From an uncultured Pelagibacteraceae bacterium (GTDB lineage Bacteria > Pseudomonadota > Alphaproteobacteria > Pelagibacterales > Pelagibacteraceae): a stretch of 64,000 nucleotides of DNA. The notes beneath the pieces were generated by a model, which was not told the origin of the DNA, ran no database searches, and saw only the letters and a list, made by a program, of their open reading frames with translations. Location: NCBI GenBank assembly GCA_902568975.1, contig CACFSO010000003.1, positions 43,497-107,496 of the forward strand, written 5' to 3'. Each line of letters opens with the position of its first letter. Position 1 is the stretch's first letter. The translations under genes were made by a program, and so were the position numbers. This document shows, in pieces, positions 18,128 through 28,103 of this stretch.

Positions 18128-18694
18128 TTAATAATTAATAAAATTTTTTAATATTTTCATCCCTAATTTAGTCTTGATGCTTTCAGGATGGAATTGTACG
18201 CCATGAATATTGAATTTTTTGTGTTGAACACCCATTATTAATCCATCATGTGTTTCGGCTGTAATTATTAAGTCTTTTGATAAAGATTTTTTATCAATTA
18301 TCAGACTATGATATCTAGTAGCTTCAAAACTACTTGGAAGGTTTTTTAGAATACCAATTTTTCTAGATTTTATTTTACTAGTTTTTCCATGCATTAATTT
18401 TTTTGTTTGAATAATTTTTGATCCAAAAACTTGTCCAATAATTTGATGCCCGAGACATACTCCAAGGAATGGAATTTTTTGATGAAGAGATTTTAAAATA
18501 TTTATACAATTTCCAGATTGATTTGGATTCCCTGGTCCAGGTGAAATTACAATTTTGTCATATTTTTTTTTAATAATCTCTTTTGAATTAATTTTATCAT
18601 TTCTTAAAACATCAACTTTTGTTTTCAAAGATGAAAGATAGTGATACAAATTAAATGTAAAGCTGTCATAATTATCAATTAAAAGTATTTTCAT
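18128..18694 (-). CDS. trpG: Anthranilate synthase glutamine amidotransferase component
   Basis: Class I glutamine amidotransferase of 188 residues that supplies ammonia to TrpE. The oxyanion motif is SPGPGNP. The nucleophile is Cys80 in GVCLGHQIIGQ, and the His/Glu pair is in GVQFHPES near residue 170. The start is 4 nt after the trpE stop, so subunits are probably translated together. PabA-like dual use in folate synthesis cannot be excluded from sequence alone. Confidence 0.94.
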   Translation of the reverse strand: MKILLIDNYDSFTFNLYHYLSSLKTKVDVLRNDKINSKEIIKKKYDKIVISPGPGNPNQSGNCINILKSLHQKIPFLGVCLGHQIIGQVFGSKIIQTKKLMHGKTSKIKSRKIGILKNLPSSFEATRYHSLIIDKKSLSKDLIITAETHDGLIMGVQHKKFNIHGVQFHPESIKTKLGMKILKNFINY

Positions 18695-18698
18695 AAAC

Positions 18699-20156
18699 TT
18701 ATTGTAATGATTTTAATAGAGCTTTTGCTTTATTTACAGTCTCGATATATTCATTTATCGGTTTGCTATCTGCTACAATGCCTGCACCAGCCTGAGCATA
18801 AAATTTATTATTTTTTGTTATAGCTGTTCTTAATGCAATACATGTATCAAAATCACCGTTAGCAGAAAAATATCCAATACCACCAGCGTATACCTTTCTT
18901 TTTGTTGATTCTAATTCATCAATTATTTCCATTGCTCTTATTTTTGGTGCTCCTGATACTGTTCCAGCTGGAAAACCTGATAAAAGTGTATCAAATTTGC
19001 TAAATTTTTTATTAAATTTTCCTTCCACATTTGAAACGATATGCATAACATGTGAATATCTTTCTATTTTAAATTTTTCAGTTACCTTAACAGAGTTTAT
19101 TTTTGAAACTTTTCCTGTATCATTTCTTCCTAAATCTAATAGCATTAAATGTTCAGAAAGTTCTTTTTTATCATTTAAAAGTTCTTTTTCTAAAAAAATA
19201 TCTTCTTTTTTATTTTTTCCCCTACGTCTTGTTCCTGCAATAGGTCTTATAGTTATTTTAGAATCTCTTAATCTAACTAAAATTTCTGGACTTGCGCCTA
19301 TTATTTGAAAATCATGAAAATTAAAAAAATACATAAATGGTGATGGGTTAGTTATTCTTAATTTCTTGTATATATCTAAAGGTCTTTTATCGAGATCAGT
19401 TTCAAATCTTTGGCTTAAAACTACCTGGAAAATGTCACCTATTTCAATATATTTCTTAGCTATATTTATATTTGATAAAAATGTTTTTTTTGAAATATTT
19501 GATTTGATCTTGAATTTAATTTTTTTTTTATAAGTAAAAGAATTACTCCTATAATTAGCTAAAAATATTAAGTTTTGTAATTCTTTCTGAACATTAAAAT
19601 ATTTTTTATGATAGTTATTAATTTTTTCATCTGAAAAACAGTTAATTATAAAATATATTTTTTTTTTCAAATTATCATGAATTATTAATGTTTGAGGTCT
19701 AATTATTCTAGCATCGGGGATTTTAAGGTCATCTTTACAATTATCAGGAATTTTTTCTACATATCTGACTATATCATAAGAAAAATATCCAGATAGAAGT
19801 GAACTTATTGGAGGTAATTCATTTGGAATTTTGAATTTAAAATTTTCAATAATTTTTTCAATGATTATTTTTGGAGTTCCTTTAATCTTTTTTCTTTTAT
19901 TATTTTTATATACAAAAAAAGATTTATTATTATTGAATTCCCATATTTTATCAGGATTTCTTCCAAAAATTGTGTATCTTCCTTTAATAACACCTTTTTC
20001 AACAGATTCAAAAATGAAACTGTTTTTTTCTATTAAAAAATTATCAATTAGATTGTTAATTTCATTTCCTTTTTTACTCTTGATAGAAAAATAAATTAAT
20101 TGATTTTTTTTTTCTTTGTGAAGTTTTTTAAATTTTTTAAAACTATAATTTAACAT
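18699..20156 (-). CDS. trpE: Anthranilate synthase component I
   Basis: Chorismate-utilising enzyme of 485 residues. C-terminal catalytic motifs are clear: QVVLSQRFE, GASPEILVRL, RPIAGTRRRG, LMLLDLGRND and SGFPAGTVSGAPKIRAMEII. The poorly conserved N-terminal half is Lys/Asn-rich and carries the expected feedback region, although I cannot read a firm tryptophan-binding motif. It abuts the ppiD-like gene, sharing base 20156. No attenuator with tandem Trp codons is visible upstream because the neighbouring gene leaves no leader. Confidence 0.95.
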   Translation of the reverse strand: MLNYSFKKFKKLHKEKKNQLIYFSIKSKKGNEINNLIDNFLIEKNSFIFESVEKGVIKGRYTIFGRNPDKIWEFNNNKSFFVYKNNKRKKIKGTPKIIIEKIIENFKFKIPNELPPISSLLSGYFSYDIVRYVEKIPDNCKDDLKIPDARIIRPQTLIIHDNLKKKIYFIINCFSDEKINNYHKKYFNVQKELQNLIFLANYRSNSFTYKKKIKFKIKSNISKKTFLSNINIAKKYIEIGDIFQVVLSQRFETDLDKRPLDIYKKLRITNPSPFMYFFNFHDFQIIGASPEILVRLRDSKITIRPIAGTRRRGKNKKEDIFLEKELLNDKKELSEHLMLLDLGRNDTGKVSKINSVKVTEKFKIERYSHVMHIVSNVEGKFNKKFSKFDTLLSGFPAGTVSGAPKIRAMEIIDELESTKRKVYAGGIGYFSANGDFDTCIALRTAITKNNKFYAQAGAGIVADSKPINEYIETVNKAKALLKSLQ

Positions 20157-21583
20157 TATCTAAAATGATTTTTAAAACGATCTAAAGTTTTTTGATTAAC
20201 TACTATTTTATATTTATCATTAAGCAGGTTATCATAAGAATTATATAATTCATTTTTTTGATCGGAATTTGTTTTTATAGAATTTTTTTTAATTAGATCA
20301 TTATTTGAAGCCAAATTTACTTTATAAATTTCTAATATTTTTACTAAATTAACGTTATTATTTTTATCTAACATAAATAAAAAACTTTTTTTAGGCAGTG
20401 AATATAATAATTTAACCGAATCCTCTGTAAAAAATTCACTATTTTTTATAGAAGTAAGTTTTGTATTTTTGGATGGATTGTTATCACTTTTTAATTTATT
20501 GAAATCATTATTTGTAAATTCCTTATTCTCTATCTGCAAAATTAGTTTTTTATTGTATTGATTTTTATTGTCTTCATACATAATCTTTTTAATTTTATTA
20601 GCAAAATTAATATTTTTTACATCGGGTAAAATTTTTTTTAAGTTTGAAATTTCGTATAGTATATAATAATCATTTTTATCTATTAATTGGATTTTATTTT
20701 CGTTTCTTTTGTTATAAATAATTTGATGAATTTCATCTGGATTTTGATTATCTTCTACGGTATAATTTTTTTCTTTTTTAATTTCTAAGTTATAAATATT
20801 ATTAATTTCATCAATTGTTGCATTGTTTAAAACATAATTTTCTATTTCATCTATTTTAGTAAAAAATTCATCATTAAATTCATCAGAATCTATTAAATTT
20901 GTTGGATTAATTACTGAATATTTGAAATCAATTAAATCTATTTTTAATTTTTCTTCATTTTCATTAATATATTTTTTCACATCATTATTTGTAAAATCTT
21001 TTTTGTATATATTGCTTAAATTTATATATTCTATTTCAATTTTTTTATTTTCATCGTTATATTTATTATTAACCATAAAGCTTGGAGATTTTATTCCACC
21101 ACTAATATAAACAAACAATTTCTTATTTAATTCATTTTTTTTTAATCTATATTCAAATTCTGTTGCTGAAAGATTATTTTTTAATAAAAATTTTTCATAT
21201 TTAATTCTAGAAAATTTATTATTATCATCTAAAAATTCCTTATCACTTGTTATTACATCAAATATTGTTTTGTCTGATATTGAAATATTTAAATCTTTAA
21301 TCTCCATTTCCAATAAAGTCTCTGATACAAGATTTTGTAAAAGATCCTCTATTATATTATTATCAATATTTTCTTTAATAATTTCAGAAGTTAATCTTGA
21401 ACTATTAATATAATTTATTAAATCTTGTGTTGACACATTTTCATTATTAATTTTGACTAAACTATTTGTATTTCCTCCTCTAAAAACTCCTCCCATACCC
21501 CAAAAAACAAAAGGTATAATAATTATTGCTACTAAAAGTGTAGCTAATTTCGTTTTAGAGAAAGCCCTTAATTTGCTAATCAT
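20156..21583 (-). CDS. SurA/PpiD-like membrane-anchored periplasmic folding factor
   Basis: A 475-residue protein with an N-terminal anchor (LATLLVAIIIIPFVFWGMGG, about residues 13-32) preceded by positive charges. A SurA_N-type chaperone region follows (about 40-180). This start is typical of PpiD (MISKLRAFSKTKLATLLV). It is shorter than the roughly 620 residues of PpiD. I can see only a weak parvulin-like stretch in the middle (about 260-315), so peptidyl-prolyl isomerase activity is doubtful. ppiD next to trpE is a recurrent alphaproteobacterial arrangement. A chaperone role at the periplasmic face of the inner membrane is inferred. Confidence 0.78.
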   Translation of the reverse strand: MISKLRAFSKTKLATLLVAIIIIPFVFWGMGGVFRGGNTNSLVKINNENVSTQDLINYINSSRLTSEIIKENIDNNIIEDLLQNLVSETLLEMEIKDLNISISDKTIFDVITSDKEFLDDNNKFSRIKYEKFLLKNNLSATEFEYRLKKNELNKKLFVYISGGIKSPSFMVNNKYNDENKKIEIEYINLSNIYKKDFTNNDVKKYINENEEKLKIDLIDFKYSVINPTNLIDSDEFNDEFFTKIDEIENYVLNNATIDEINNIYNLEIKKEKNYTVEDNQNPDEIHQIIYNKRNENKIQLIDKNDYYILYEISNLKKILPDVKNINFANKIKKIMYEDNKNQYNKKLILQIENKEFTNNDFNKLKSDNNPSKNTKLTSIKNSEFFTEDSVKLLYSLPKKSFLFMLDKNNNVNLVKILEIYKVNLASNNDLIKKNSIKTNSDQKNELYNSYDNLLNDKYKIVVNQKTLDRFKNHFR

Positions 21584-21638
21584 AAAATTTTAATCTATTG
21601 AACTATAAAAAACAAACCTATAGATTAATTTACAGTTA

Positions 21639-22391
21639 ATGACAAATAATAAAATATACTTCATAGCTAATTGGAAAATGTATGGAAATTTAAGTTCAGT
21701 TGATAAAATAAACAAAGTAATTAAAATATCTAATACCAGAAACCACAGAGGAGCCAAAATAATATATTGCCCCCCTTATACACTCATAAATGATTTTGTT
21801 AGAAAAACAAAAAAATCAAAAGTTTCAATAGGTGCACAAAATTGCCATTCAGAATCAAATAAATTTTCATTTACAGGTTCTATCAGTGCAAGAATGATAA
21901 AAAAACTTGGAGCAAAATATGTTATTATAGGTCATTCAGAAAATAGAAATTCTGGTGATACAGATATTCTTATTAACAAAAAAATAAAATCATCATTAAA
22001 AGAAAAATTAAATGTAATATTTTGTATTGGTGAAACACTTGCTGAAAAGAAAAAAAACAAAGCTGACTCTGTTATAAAAAGACAATTAAAAAAAGGTCTT
22101 TATAAAATTAAAAATTTAGAGAATATAATTATTGCTTATGAACCAGTTTGGTCCATAGGAACAGGAAAAATTCCCAAAACAAAGGATCTTGAAAAACAAA
22201 TTATTAATATAAAATTATTTCTTTCCAAAAAATTTAAGTCCAAAAAAATACAACTTTTGTATGGAGGGTCGGTAAATCCAAAAAATGTTATTAATTTAAG
22301 TAAAATACCTCAAATAAATGGTTTTTTGATCGGTGGAGCTTCTCATAATCAAAATAAATTTATTGATATCATAAAAAAAACTATTAATTAG
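21639..22391 (+). CDS. tpiA: Triosephosphate isomerase
   Basis: Interconverts dihydroxyacetone phosphate and glyceraldehyde 3-phosphate. The TIM barrel has 250 residues. Motifs are NWKMYGN at the N-terminus, catalytic His in YVIIGHSENR, catalytic Glu in IIAYEPVWSIGTGK, and phosphate-binding LLYGGSVNPKN. It is divergent from the ppiD-like gene with a 55-nt intergenic gap that must hold both promoters. It starts the tpiA-secG-pyrG-kdsA-eno run. Confidence 0.96.
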   Translation: MTNNKIYFIANWKMYGNLSSVDKINKVIKISNTRNHRGAKIIYCPPYTLINDFVRKTKKSKVSIGAQNCHSESNKFSFTGSISARMIKKLGAKYVIIGHSENRNSGDTDILINKKIKSSLKEKLNVIFCIGETLAEKKKNKADSVIKRQLKKGLYKIKNLENIIIAYEPVWSIGTGKIPKTKDLEKQIINIKLFLSKKFKSKKIQLLYGGSVNPKNVINLSKIPQINGFLIGGASHNQNKFIDIIKKTIN

Positions 22392-22396
22392 TTTGT

Positions 22397-22702
22397 ATGG
22401 AGAATATTTTACTTACTATTAATATAATACTTGCTGCAGTACTTGTTTTTTTAGTATTGATACAAAAATCAGAAGGAGGCGCTTTAGGAATTGGAGTTTC
22501 ACAAGAAAACTTTATGTTTTCAAGATCAACTGGTAATTTTTTAACAAAAGCCACAGCTATCGTAGCTACTTTATTCATAATCTGTAGTCTTGGCCTAACT
22601 ATACTGTCTAGAGGTGAAATAACTCCAACATCATCGGTTTTGGATACCGTTGAGCAGAAAAAATCTGAAGATACTCCAGAAATTCCAAAAAATAATAATT
22701 AA
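22397..22702 (+). CDS. secG: Preprotein translocase subunit SecG
   Basis: Small SecYEG subunit of 101 residues with two hydrophobic helices (about 3-22 and 52-70). The linking loop carries the family motif LIQKSEGGALGIG and FSRSTGNFLTKATAIVATLF. A short acidic, Pro/Ser-rich tail follows. It starts 5 nt after tpiA, which is the common alphaproteobacterial neighbour order tpiA-secG-pyrG. Confidence 0.93.
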   Translation: MENILLTINIILAAVLVFLVLIQKSEGGALGIGVSQENFMFSRSTGNFLTKATAIVATLFIICSLGLTILSRGEITPTSSVLDTVEQKKSEDTPEIPKNNN

Positions 22703-22742
22703 TCCTTTTATTTTTTAAAAATAATAGTTATAACATAATTCC

Positions 22743-24365
22743 ATGGCGCGATATATATTCGTCACTGGCGGCGTGGTATCATCATTAGGAAAAGGTCTAT
22801 CATCTGCATCTCTTGCTTACCTGCTTAAATCTCAGGGCTTTAAAGTACGAGTTAGAAAAATGGATCCCTATTTAAATGTTGATCCAGGAACAATGAGTCC
22901 CTTTCAACATGGAGAAGTTTACGTAACCGATGATGGAGCAGAAACAGATCTTGACCTTGGGCATTACGAAAGGTTCACAAACATTTCAGCAAAACAATCT
23001 GACAATATTACGACAGGTAAAATTTATAGCGATATAATCAAAAAAGAAAGACAAGGAAAATATTTAGGAAAAACTGTTCAGGTTATTCCACACGTCACTG
23101 ATAGAATAAAAGAATTCATCAAAGAGGATATAATAAATGAAGATTTTGTTATTTGTGAAATTGGAGGCACTGTTGGAGATATAGAGAGTTTACCTTTTGT
23201 TGAAGCAATCAGACAATTCTCAAATGAAATTGGAAAAAGTAAAAGTTTGTTTATTCATTTAACTCTAGTGCCATTTCTAAAATCATCAGATGAAATAAAA
23301 ACTAAACCAACTCAACATTCCGTGAAAGAGTTAAGAAGCTTAGGGATTCAACCAGATATAGTAATTTGCAGATCCCAAAAATCTATACCTTTAGATCAAA
23401 GAAAAAAAATATCTTTATTTTGCAATGTTCCAATTGAAAATGTTATTGAAACTGTAGATGTTAGAACTATATACGAAGCTCCTATAAGTTTTTATAATGA
23501 AAAATTAGACAAACAAGTACTTAAATATTTTAAATTAAAACCAAAAAAAAAAGTAAATTTATTACCCTGGAAAAAAATTACCAAAACCGTTTTGAATACG
23601 AGGAATAGTATTAATATTGCTATAATTGGCAAATATGTAAACCTTAAGGATGCATATAAATCTTTAGATGAAGCTTTAATTCATGGTGGCATTAATAATA
23701 ACGTAAAAGTTAATTTGGTTAGAATTGAATCTGATAATTTAAGATCTAATGAGGTAAATCAAAAAATTAAAAAAGTATCTGGCATTTTGATTCCTGGAGG
23801 TTTCGGCAAAAGAGGAACTGAAGGAAAAATTTCAGCAATAAAATATGCAAGATTAAATAAAATACCATTTTTAGGAATATGTTTTGGAATGCAAATGGCA
23901 ATGATTGAATTTGCTAGAAATGTTTTAAAAATTAAAAATGCTGGATCAAGTGAATTAGATAGAAAATGTTTTCCAGTTATAGGATTAATACATGAATGGA
24001 ACAAAAATGGAAAAGTTATTAGAGGCACTAATAAAGAATTAGGTGGAACTATGAGATTAGGTTCTTATGAGGCTAAATTACAACACAATTCTTTGATAAA
24101 AAACATTTATAAATCAAATTTTATAAATGAAAGACATAGGCACAGATACGAAGTGAATAATAACCTTAAGGACCAATTTGAAAAAAAAGGGATGATATTT
24201 TCAGGTATGTCACCAGATAACAAATTACCTGAAATTGTTGAACTAAAAAAACACCCTTGGTTTGTAGGAGTTCAGTTTCATCCTGAATTTAAATCTAGAC
24301 CTTTATCACCACATCCATTATTCTCTTCATTTATTAAAGCTGCAAAAAAATTTAATGGAAAATAA
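22743..24365 (+). CDS. pyrG: CTP synthase
   Basis: Converts UTP to CTP using glutamine. The protein has 540 residues, the usual length. The N-terminal synthetase domain starts ARYIFVTGGVVSSLGKGLSSA and contains MDPYLNVDPGTMSP and CEIGGTVGDIESLPF. The C-terminal glutaminase domain has GICFGMQMA with the nucleophilic Cys and VGVQFHPEF with His/Glu. The end overlaps the kdsA start by 11 nt. Confidence 0.97.
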   Translation: MARYIFVTGGVVSSLGKGLSSASLAYLLKSQGFKVRVRKMDPYLNVDPGTMSPFQHGEVYVTDDGAETDLDLGHYERFTNISAKQSDNITTGKIYSDIIKKERQGKYLGKTVQVIPHVTDRIKEFIKEDIINEDFVICEIGGTVGDIESLPFVEAIRQFSNEIGKSKSLFIHLTLVPFLKSSDEIKTKPTQHSVKELRSLGIQPDIVICRSQKSIPLDQRKKISLFCNVPIENVIETVDVRTIYEAPISFYNEKLDKQVLKYFKLKPKKKVNLLPWKKITKTVLNTRNSINIAIIGKYVNLKDAYKSLDEALIHGGINNNVKVNLVRIESDNLRSNEVNQKIKKVSGILIPGGFGKRGTEGKISAIKYARLNKIPFLGICFGMQMAMIEFARNVLKIKNAGSSELDRKCFPVIGLIHEWNKNGKVIRGTNKELGGTMRLGSYEAKLQHNSLIKNIYKSNFINERHRHRYEVNNNLKDQFEKKGMIFSGMSPDNKLPEIVELKKHPWFVGVQFHPEFKSRPLSPHPLFSSFIKAAKKFNGK

Positions 24366-25179
24366 AATAATTAATTGCAACGGAATAGAAATTTCAAATA
24401 ATAAAAAAATTTGTTTAATAGCTGGTCCTTGCCAACTAGAAACAGAACAACATGCAATCGATATTGCTGGTAAAATAAAGGAAATAGCTAAAAAGTTTAA
24501 TATAGGATTTATTTATAAAACTTCATTCGATAAAGCCAACAGAACAAGCTTAAAAGGTAAAAGAGGAGCTGGATTAGAAAATTCTTTACCAGTTTTTGAT
24601 AAAATTAAAAAAGATCTAAATATACCTATTTTAACAGATATTCATAATATAGAACAATGTTCAGCTGTTTCGAAACATGTAGATGTTTTGCAGATACCAG
24701 CATTTCTTTGTAGGCAAACAGATTTATTAGTTGCTGCAGCTGAAACAAAAAAAATAATTAATGTAAAAAAAGGTCAATTTTTAGCTCCATGGGATATGAT
24801 AAATGTAACTAAAAAAATTTCTGATTCTGGAAATAATAATATTTTAGTAACCGAAAGAGGAGCTAGTTTTGGTTATAATACTTTAGTTTCAGACATGCGT
24901 TCAATTCCGATCATGGCTAAGAATGGCTATCCTGTTGTTTTTGATGCAACCCATTCAGTCCAACAACCAGGTGGCTTGGGTGAAAAAAGTGGTGGACAAA
25001 GAGAATTTATAGAATCTTTATCAAGAGCAGCAACAGCTGTTGGAATTGCTGCAATTTTTTTAGAAACACACCAAGATCCTGATAATGCACCTTCAGACGG
25101 ACCTAATATGGTACCATTGGACAAACTAGAAAATTTAATTAAACAAATAGTTGAAATAGACAATTTAGTTAAAAACTAA
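24355..25179 (+). CDS. kdsA: 3-deoxy-8-phosphooctulonate synthase (KDO 8-phosphate synthase)
   Basis: Condenses PEP and arabinose 5-phosphate for the KDO sugar of the lipopolysaccharide core. The 274 residues contain LIAGPCQLE, YKTSFDKANRTS, PILTDIH, LQIPAFLCRQTDLL and FDATHSVQQPGG, all canonical. An Asn at the metal-site position (the N of the LQIPAFL-type enzymes versus Cys forms) cannot be judged safely here. With lpxA, D, I and B in the same window it shows that a KDO-lipid A is made. Confidence 0.96.
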   Translation: MENKIINCNGIEISNNKKICLIAGPCQLETEQHAIDIAGKIKEIAKKFNIGFIYKTSFDKANRTSLKGKRGAGLENSLPVFDKIKKDLNIPILTDIHNIEQCSAVSKHVDVLQIPAFLCRQTDLLVAAAETKKIINVKKGQFLAPWDMINVTKKISDSGNNNILVTERGASFGYNTLVSDMRSIPIMAKNGYPVVFDATHSVQQPGGLGEKSGGQREFIESLSRAATAVGIAAIFLETHQDPDNAPSDGPNMVPLDKLENLIKQIVEIDNLVKN

Positions 25180-25182
25180 ATA

Positions 25183-26442
25183 ATGAGCAAAATAACAAAG
25201 GTTATTGCAAGACAGGTCTTTGATAGTAGGGGAACTCCAACTGTAGAGGTTGAAATATTTTCTAATAAAATTAGCGCTTCTTCAATTTGTCCGTCTGGAG
25301 CATCCACCGGTTCATATGAAGCTCATGAAAAAAGAGATAAATTTAATAAAAAATATCTTGGTAAAAGTGTTTTAAATACAGTTAAATTAATTAATACCAA
25401 AATTTCAAAAAAAATTAAAAATCAAAATTTACACAATCAAGAAAAAATAGATGATTTGTTAATTAATCTAGACGGAACACAACAAAAAAAAAATTTAGGA
25501 GCAAATGCTATTTTACCCATATCAATAGCGGTAAAAAAATTATCTTGTAAGATCAAAAAAATCCCTCTTTACAAAGGTTTTTTGGTAAAAAAAAATTTTA
25601 AGATTCCTTATCCTCTTATGAATATAATTAACGGAGGAGCTCATTCAAATAATGGATTAAGAATTCAAGAATTCATGATTAGGCCAGATAAAGCTAAATC
25701 AATGTCTGATGCATTAAGAATGTGTTTTTTGGTAATAAATAATTTAAAAAAAATTATTATAAAAAAAGGATATTCAACATCAGTAGGAGACGAAGGAGGC
25801 TTTGCCCCTATGATTAATAGCAATGAAGAAGCATTAAAGTTAATTGTTCAGTCCATTAAAAGATCAGGTTTTAAAAACGGAAGAGATATTTCTATTTGTT
25901 TAGATGTTGCTGCAAATGAATTATTTAGAAATAAAAAATATTCTATTCATTCAAAAAAATATATTTCAGCCTCTAAAACAATTAAAAAATATAATATTTT
26001 AATAAACAAATTTAAAATAAAATCTTTAGAAGATCCCTTTAATGAAAATGATTGGCTTTCATGGAACCAATTTATGAAATCTAATTACAAAAAGATTCAA
26101 ATAGTTGGTGATGATTTATATGTTACAAATATTAGGAGATTAAAAATGGGATTTCTAAGCAACTCTTCTAATTCGATTTTAATTAAACTTAATCAAATTG
26201 GCACAATTACCGAAACTCTTAAAGTAATTAAATATGCTCAATTAATTGGATTTAATTACATAATCTCTCATAGATCTGGAGATAGTGAAGATACATTTAT
26301 ATCTGATTTTGCCGTTGGTACCAATTCAAATCAAATAAAAACAGGTTCTTTGACTAGATCCGAAAGGGTAGCTAAATATAACCAGTTATTAAGAATAGAA
26401 GAGTCTCTAGGAAAATATTCTAAAATGAATAATATAAAATAA
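25183..26442 (+). CDS. eno: Enolase
   Basis: Glycolytic 2-phosphoglycerate dehydratase of 419 residues. Motifs: ARQVFDSRGTPTVEVE at the N-terminus, ASTGSYEAHE, GDEGGFAP, metal ligands in SLEDPFNENDW and QIVGDDLYVTN, ILIKLNQIGTITET, and SHRSGDSEDTFI. The usual P-S-G-A-S-T-G loop is present. It is followed by the ftsB-like gene with one base overlap. Confidence 0.97.
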   Translation: MSKITKVIARQVFDSRGTPTVEVEIFSNKISASSICPSGASTGSYEAHEKRDKFNKKYLGKSVLNTVKLINTKISKKIKNQNLHNQEKIDDLLINLDGTQQKKNLGANAILPISIAVKKLSCKIKKIPLYKGFLVKKNFKIPYPLMNIINGGAHSNNGLRIQEFMIRPDKAKSMSDALRMCFLVINNLKKIIIKKGYSTSVGDEGGFAPMINSNEEALKLIVQSIKRSGFKNGRDISICLDVAANELFRNKKYSIHSKKYISASKTIKKYNILINKFKIKSLEDPFNENDWLSWNQFMKSNYKKIQIVGDDLYVTNIRRLKMGFLSNSSNSILIKLNQIGTITETLKVIKYAQLIGFNYIISHRSGDSEDTFISDFAVGTNSNQIKTGSLTRSERVAKYNQLLRIEESLGKYSKMNNIK

Positions 26443-26744
26443 TGCTAGATAAAATAAAAAAAAATATTTTTTTACTATTTTCTACTTTTTTATTTCTGTA
26501 TTTTTTCTTTAACCTTTTGGATGGAGAAAGAGGTTTAATTTCTTATTATAAAAAAAAAAATATCTTACATAATTTTAAGTCAGAAGAGGTCAAACTTTTA
26601 AAAATAATTAATAATTTAGAACATAAAAATTCACTTTTAACCAATAATATTGATTTAGATTATATTGAAATACTTATACGCGACAAATTTTTATTTGGTA
26701 AAAAAGATGAAAGACTTTATATAATAGAAGATAATGCTAATTAG
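26442..26744 (+). CDS. FtsB/DivIC-like septum formation initiator
   Basis: Small bitopic protein of 100 residues. A single hydrophobic helix (about 8-25) precedes a charged, coiled-coil-prone region (about 30-65) and ends in a short segment with [19 protein letters not shown], resembling the family's conserved G-KP/E end. Position directly after eno is the standard place of ftsB. It overlaps lipA by 11 nt. Identity rests on architecture and synteny more than on sequence. Confidence 0.78.
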   Translation: MLDKIKKNIFLLFSTFLFLYFFFNLLDGERGLISYYKKKNILHNFKSEEVKLLKIINNLEHKNSLLTNNIDLDYIEILIRDKFLFGKKDERLYIIEDNAN

Positions 26745-27654
26745 ACATCCTGAAAAAATAAAAAATAAAATAAATCCAATTAAAAAAAAGCCATCATGGA
26801 TAAAATCAAAGTTATTAAATTCAAGAGAATTTTTTTTAACAAAAAGTATAGTTAATCAATTTAAACTTAAAACTGTTTGCCAAGAAGCTAACTGTCCTAA
26901 TATTGCTGAGTGTTGGAGTAAAAGGCATGCTACTTTTTTAATTATGGGAGATATATGTACCAGAGCCTGTGCTTTTTGCGATGTTATAACTGGAAAACCT
27001 AAAAAACTTGATCCATTAGAACCTTTTAAAATAGCATCTGCTGTAAAAAAATTAAATTTAAAACATGCTGTAATAACTTCAGTCGATCGAGATGATCTTG
27101 ATGATGGTGGAGCTAATCATTTTTACGAAGTCGTTATAGAAACTAAAAAAAAAAATCCTAAAACTTCTGTAGAAATTTTAACTCCTGATTTTTTGAGGAA
27201 AGAAGATTCTTACAAAAAAGTTATTGAGTCTGAACCAGATGTATTTAATCATAATATTGAAACTGTTCCTTCACTTTATAGAAAAGTTAGGCCCGGATCT
27301 AGATATTTTGCATCTGTTGAGCTTTTAAAAAATGTTAAAAAATTTAATAAAAATATTTTCACCAAATCAGGTCTTATGGTTGGTTTAGGAGAAAATAAAG
27401 ATGAAATCATTCAAGTTATGGACGATCTAAGATCTGCTGAGGTTGATTTCTTAACAGTTGGTCAATATCTACAACCATCAAGCAAACATCATCCTCTTCA
27501 AAGATATTATCACCCAGATGAGTTTGTTGAATTGGAAAATATTGCTAAATCAAAAGGTTTTTTATTGGTTTCTTCTTCACCATTAACAAGGTCATCATAT
27601 CATGCTGATCAAGATTTCTATAAGTTAAAAAAAGAAAGAATAAAAAATAATTAA
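26734..27654 (+). CDS. lipA: Lipoyl synthase
   Basis: Radical SAM enzyme inserting sulfur into octanoyl groups on lipoate-dependent enzymes. The 306 residues contain both iron-sulfur motifs: the auxiliary cluster cysteines in [13 protein letters not shown] and the radical SAM CxxxCxxC in [10 protein letters not shown]. The C-terminal RSSYHAD matches the conserved R-S-S-Y motif that ligates the auxiliary cluster. In many alphaproteobacteria pdhA, B, C and lpd lie between ftsB and lipA; here they are absent and lipA overlaps the ftsB-like gene. Confidence 0.96.
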   Translation: MLIRHPEKIKNKINPIKKKPSWIKSKLLNSREFFLTKSIVNQFKLKTVCQEANCPNIAECWSKRHATFLIMGDICTRACAFCDVITGKPKKLDPLEPFKIASAVKKLNLKHAVITSVDRDDLDDGGANHFYEVVIETKKKNPKTSVEILTPDFLRKEDSYKKVIESEPDVFNHNIETVPSLYRKVRPGSRYFASVELLKNVKKFNKNIFTKSGLMVGLGENKDEIIQVMDDLRSAEVDFLTVGQYLQPSSKHHPLQRYYHPDEFVELENIAKSKGFLLVSSSPLTRSSYHADQDFYKLKKERIKNN

Positions 27655-28103
27655 TGCCAAAAGCTTCAGTTAAGAGATTAATTGAAAGCAAAAAAGATCA
27701 ACTTATAGATTTAGTTTTAGATATTGAAAGATATCCTGATTTTATTCCTTATTGTTTAAATTCAAAAATTTATGAAAGGAAAAATTTGGAAAATACAATT
27801 TTTATTGTTGCTGATTTAACTATAGGCAAAGGTCGTTTTAAAGACACTTATAAAAGTGACGTAAAATATAGTAAAAAAGAAAACTGCATTTTTGTTAAAA
27901 ATATGGAAGGTCCCTTAAAATATTTAGAAAACAAATGGTATTTTAACGAACAAGGAAATTTTACAGAAGTTTCTTTTTATGTAGATTTTGAACTTAAAAA
28001 TAAATTTTTAAATTTGATTATGACTAAATCCTTTGAATACGGTTTAAATAAAATAGCTGATGCTTTTCAAAAAAGAGCAGAAGATTTATTTAAGAAAACT
28101 TAA
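27654..28103 (+). CDS. Coq10/RatA-like START-domain protein (ubiquinone-binding)
   Basis: A 149-residue protein of the polyketide cyclase/START superfamily. The N-terminal pattern LIDLVLDIERYPDFIPYC is typical of Coq10/RatA proteins. The helix-grip fold ends in an amphipathic C-terminal helix (YGLNKIADAFQKRAEDLF). It follows lipA with one base overlap, a conserved alphaproteobacterial pair. Coq10 proteins bind ubiquinone and support respiration. Toxin RatA is the same family, and synteny favours the Coq10 role. Confidence 0.85.
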   Translation: MPKASVKRLIESKKDQLIDLVLDIERYPDFIPYCLNSKIYERKNLENTIFIVADLTIGKGRFKDTYKSDVKYSKKENCIFVKNMEGPLKYLENKWYFNEQGNFTEVSFYVDFELKNKFLNLIMTKSFEYGLNKIADAFQKRAEDLFKKT

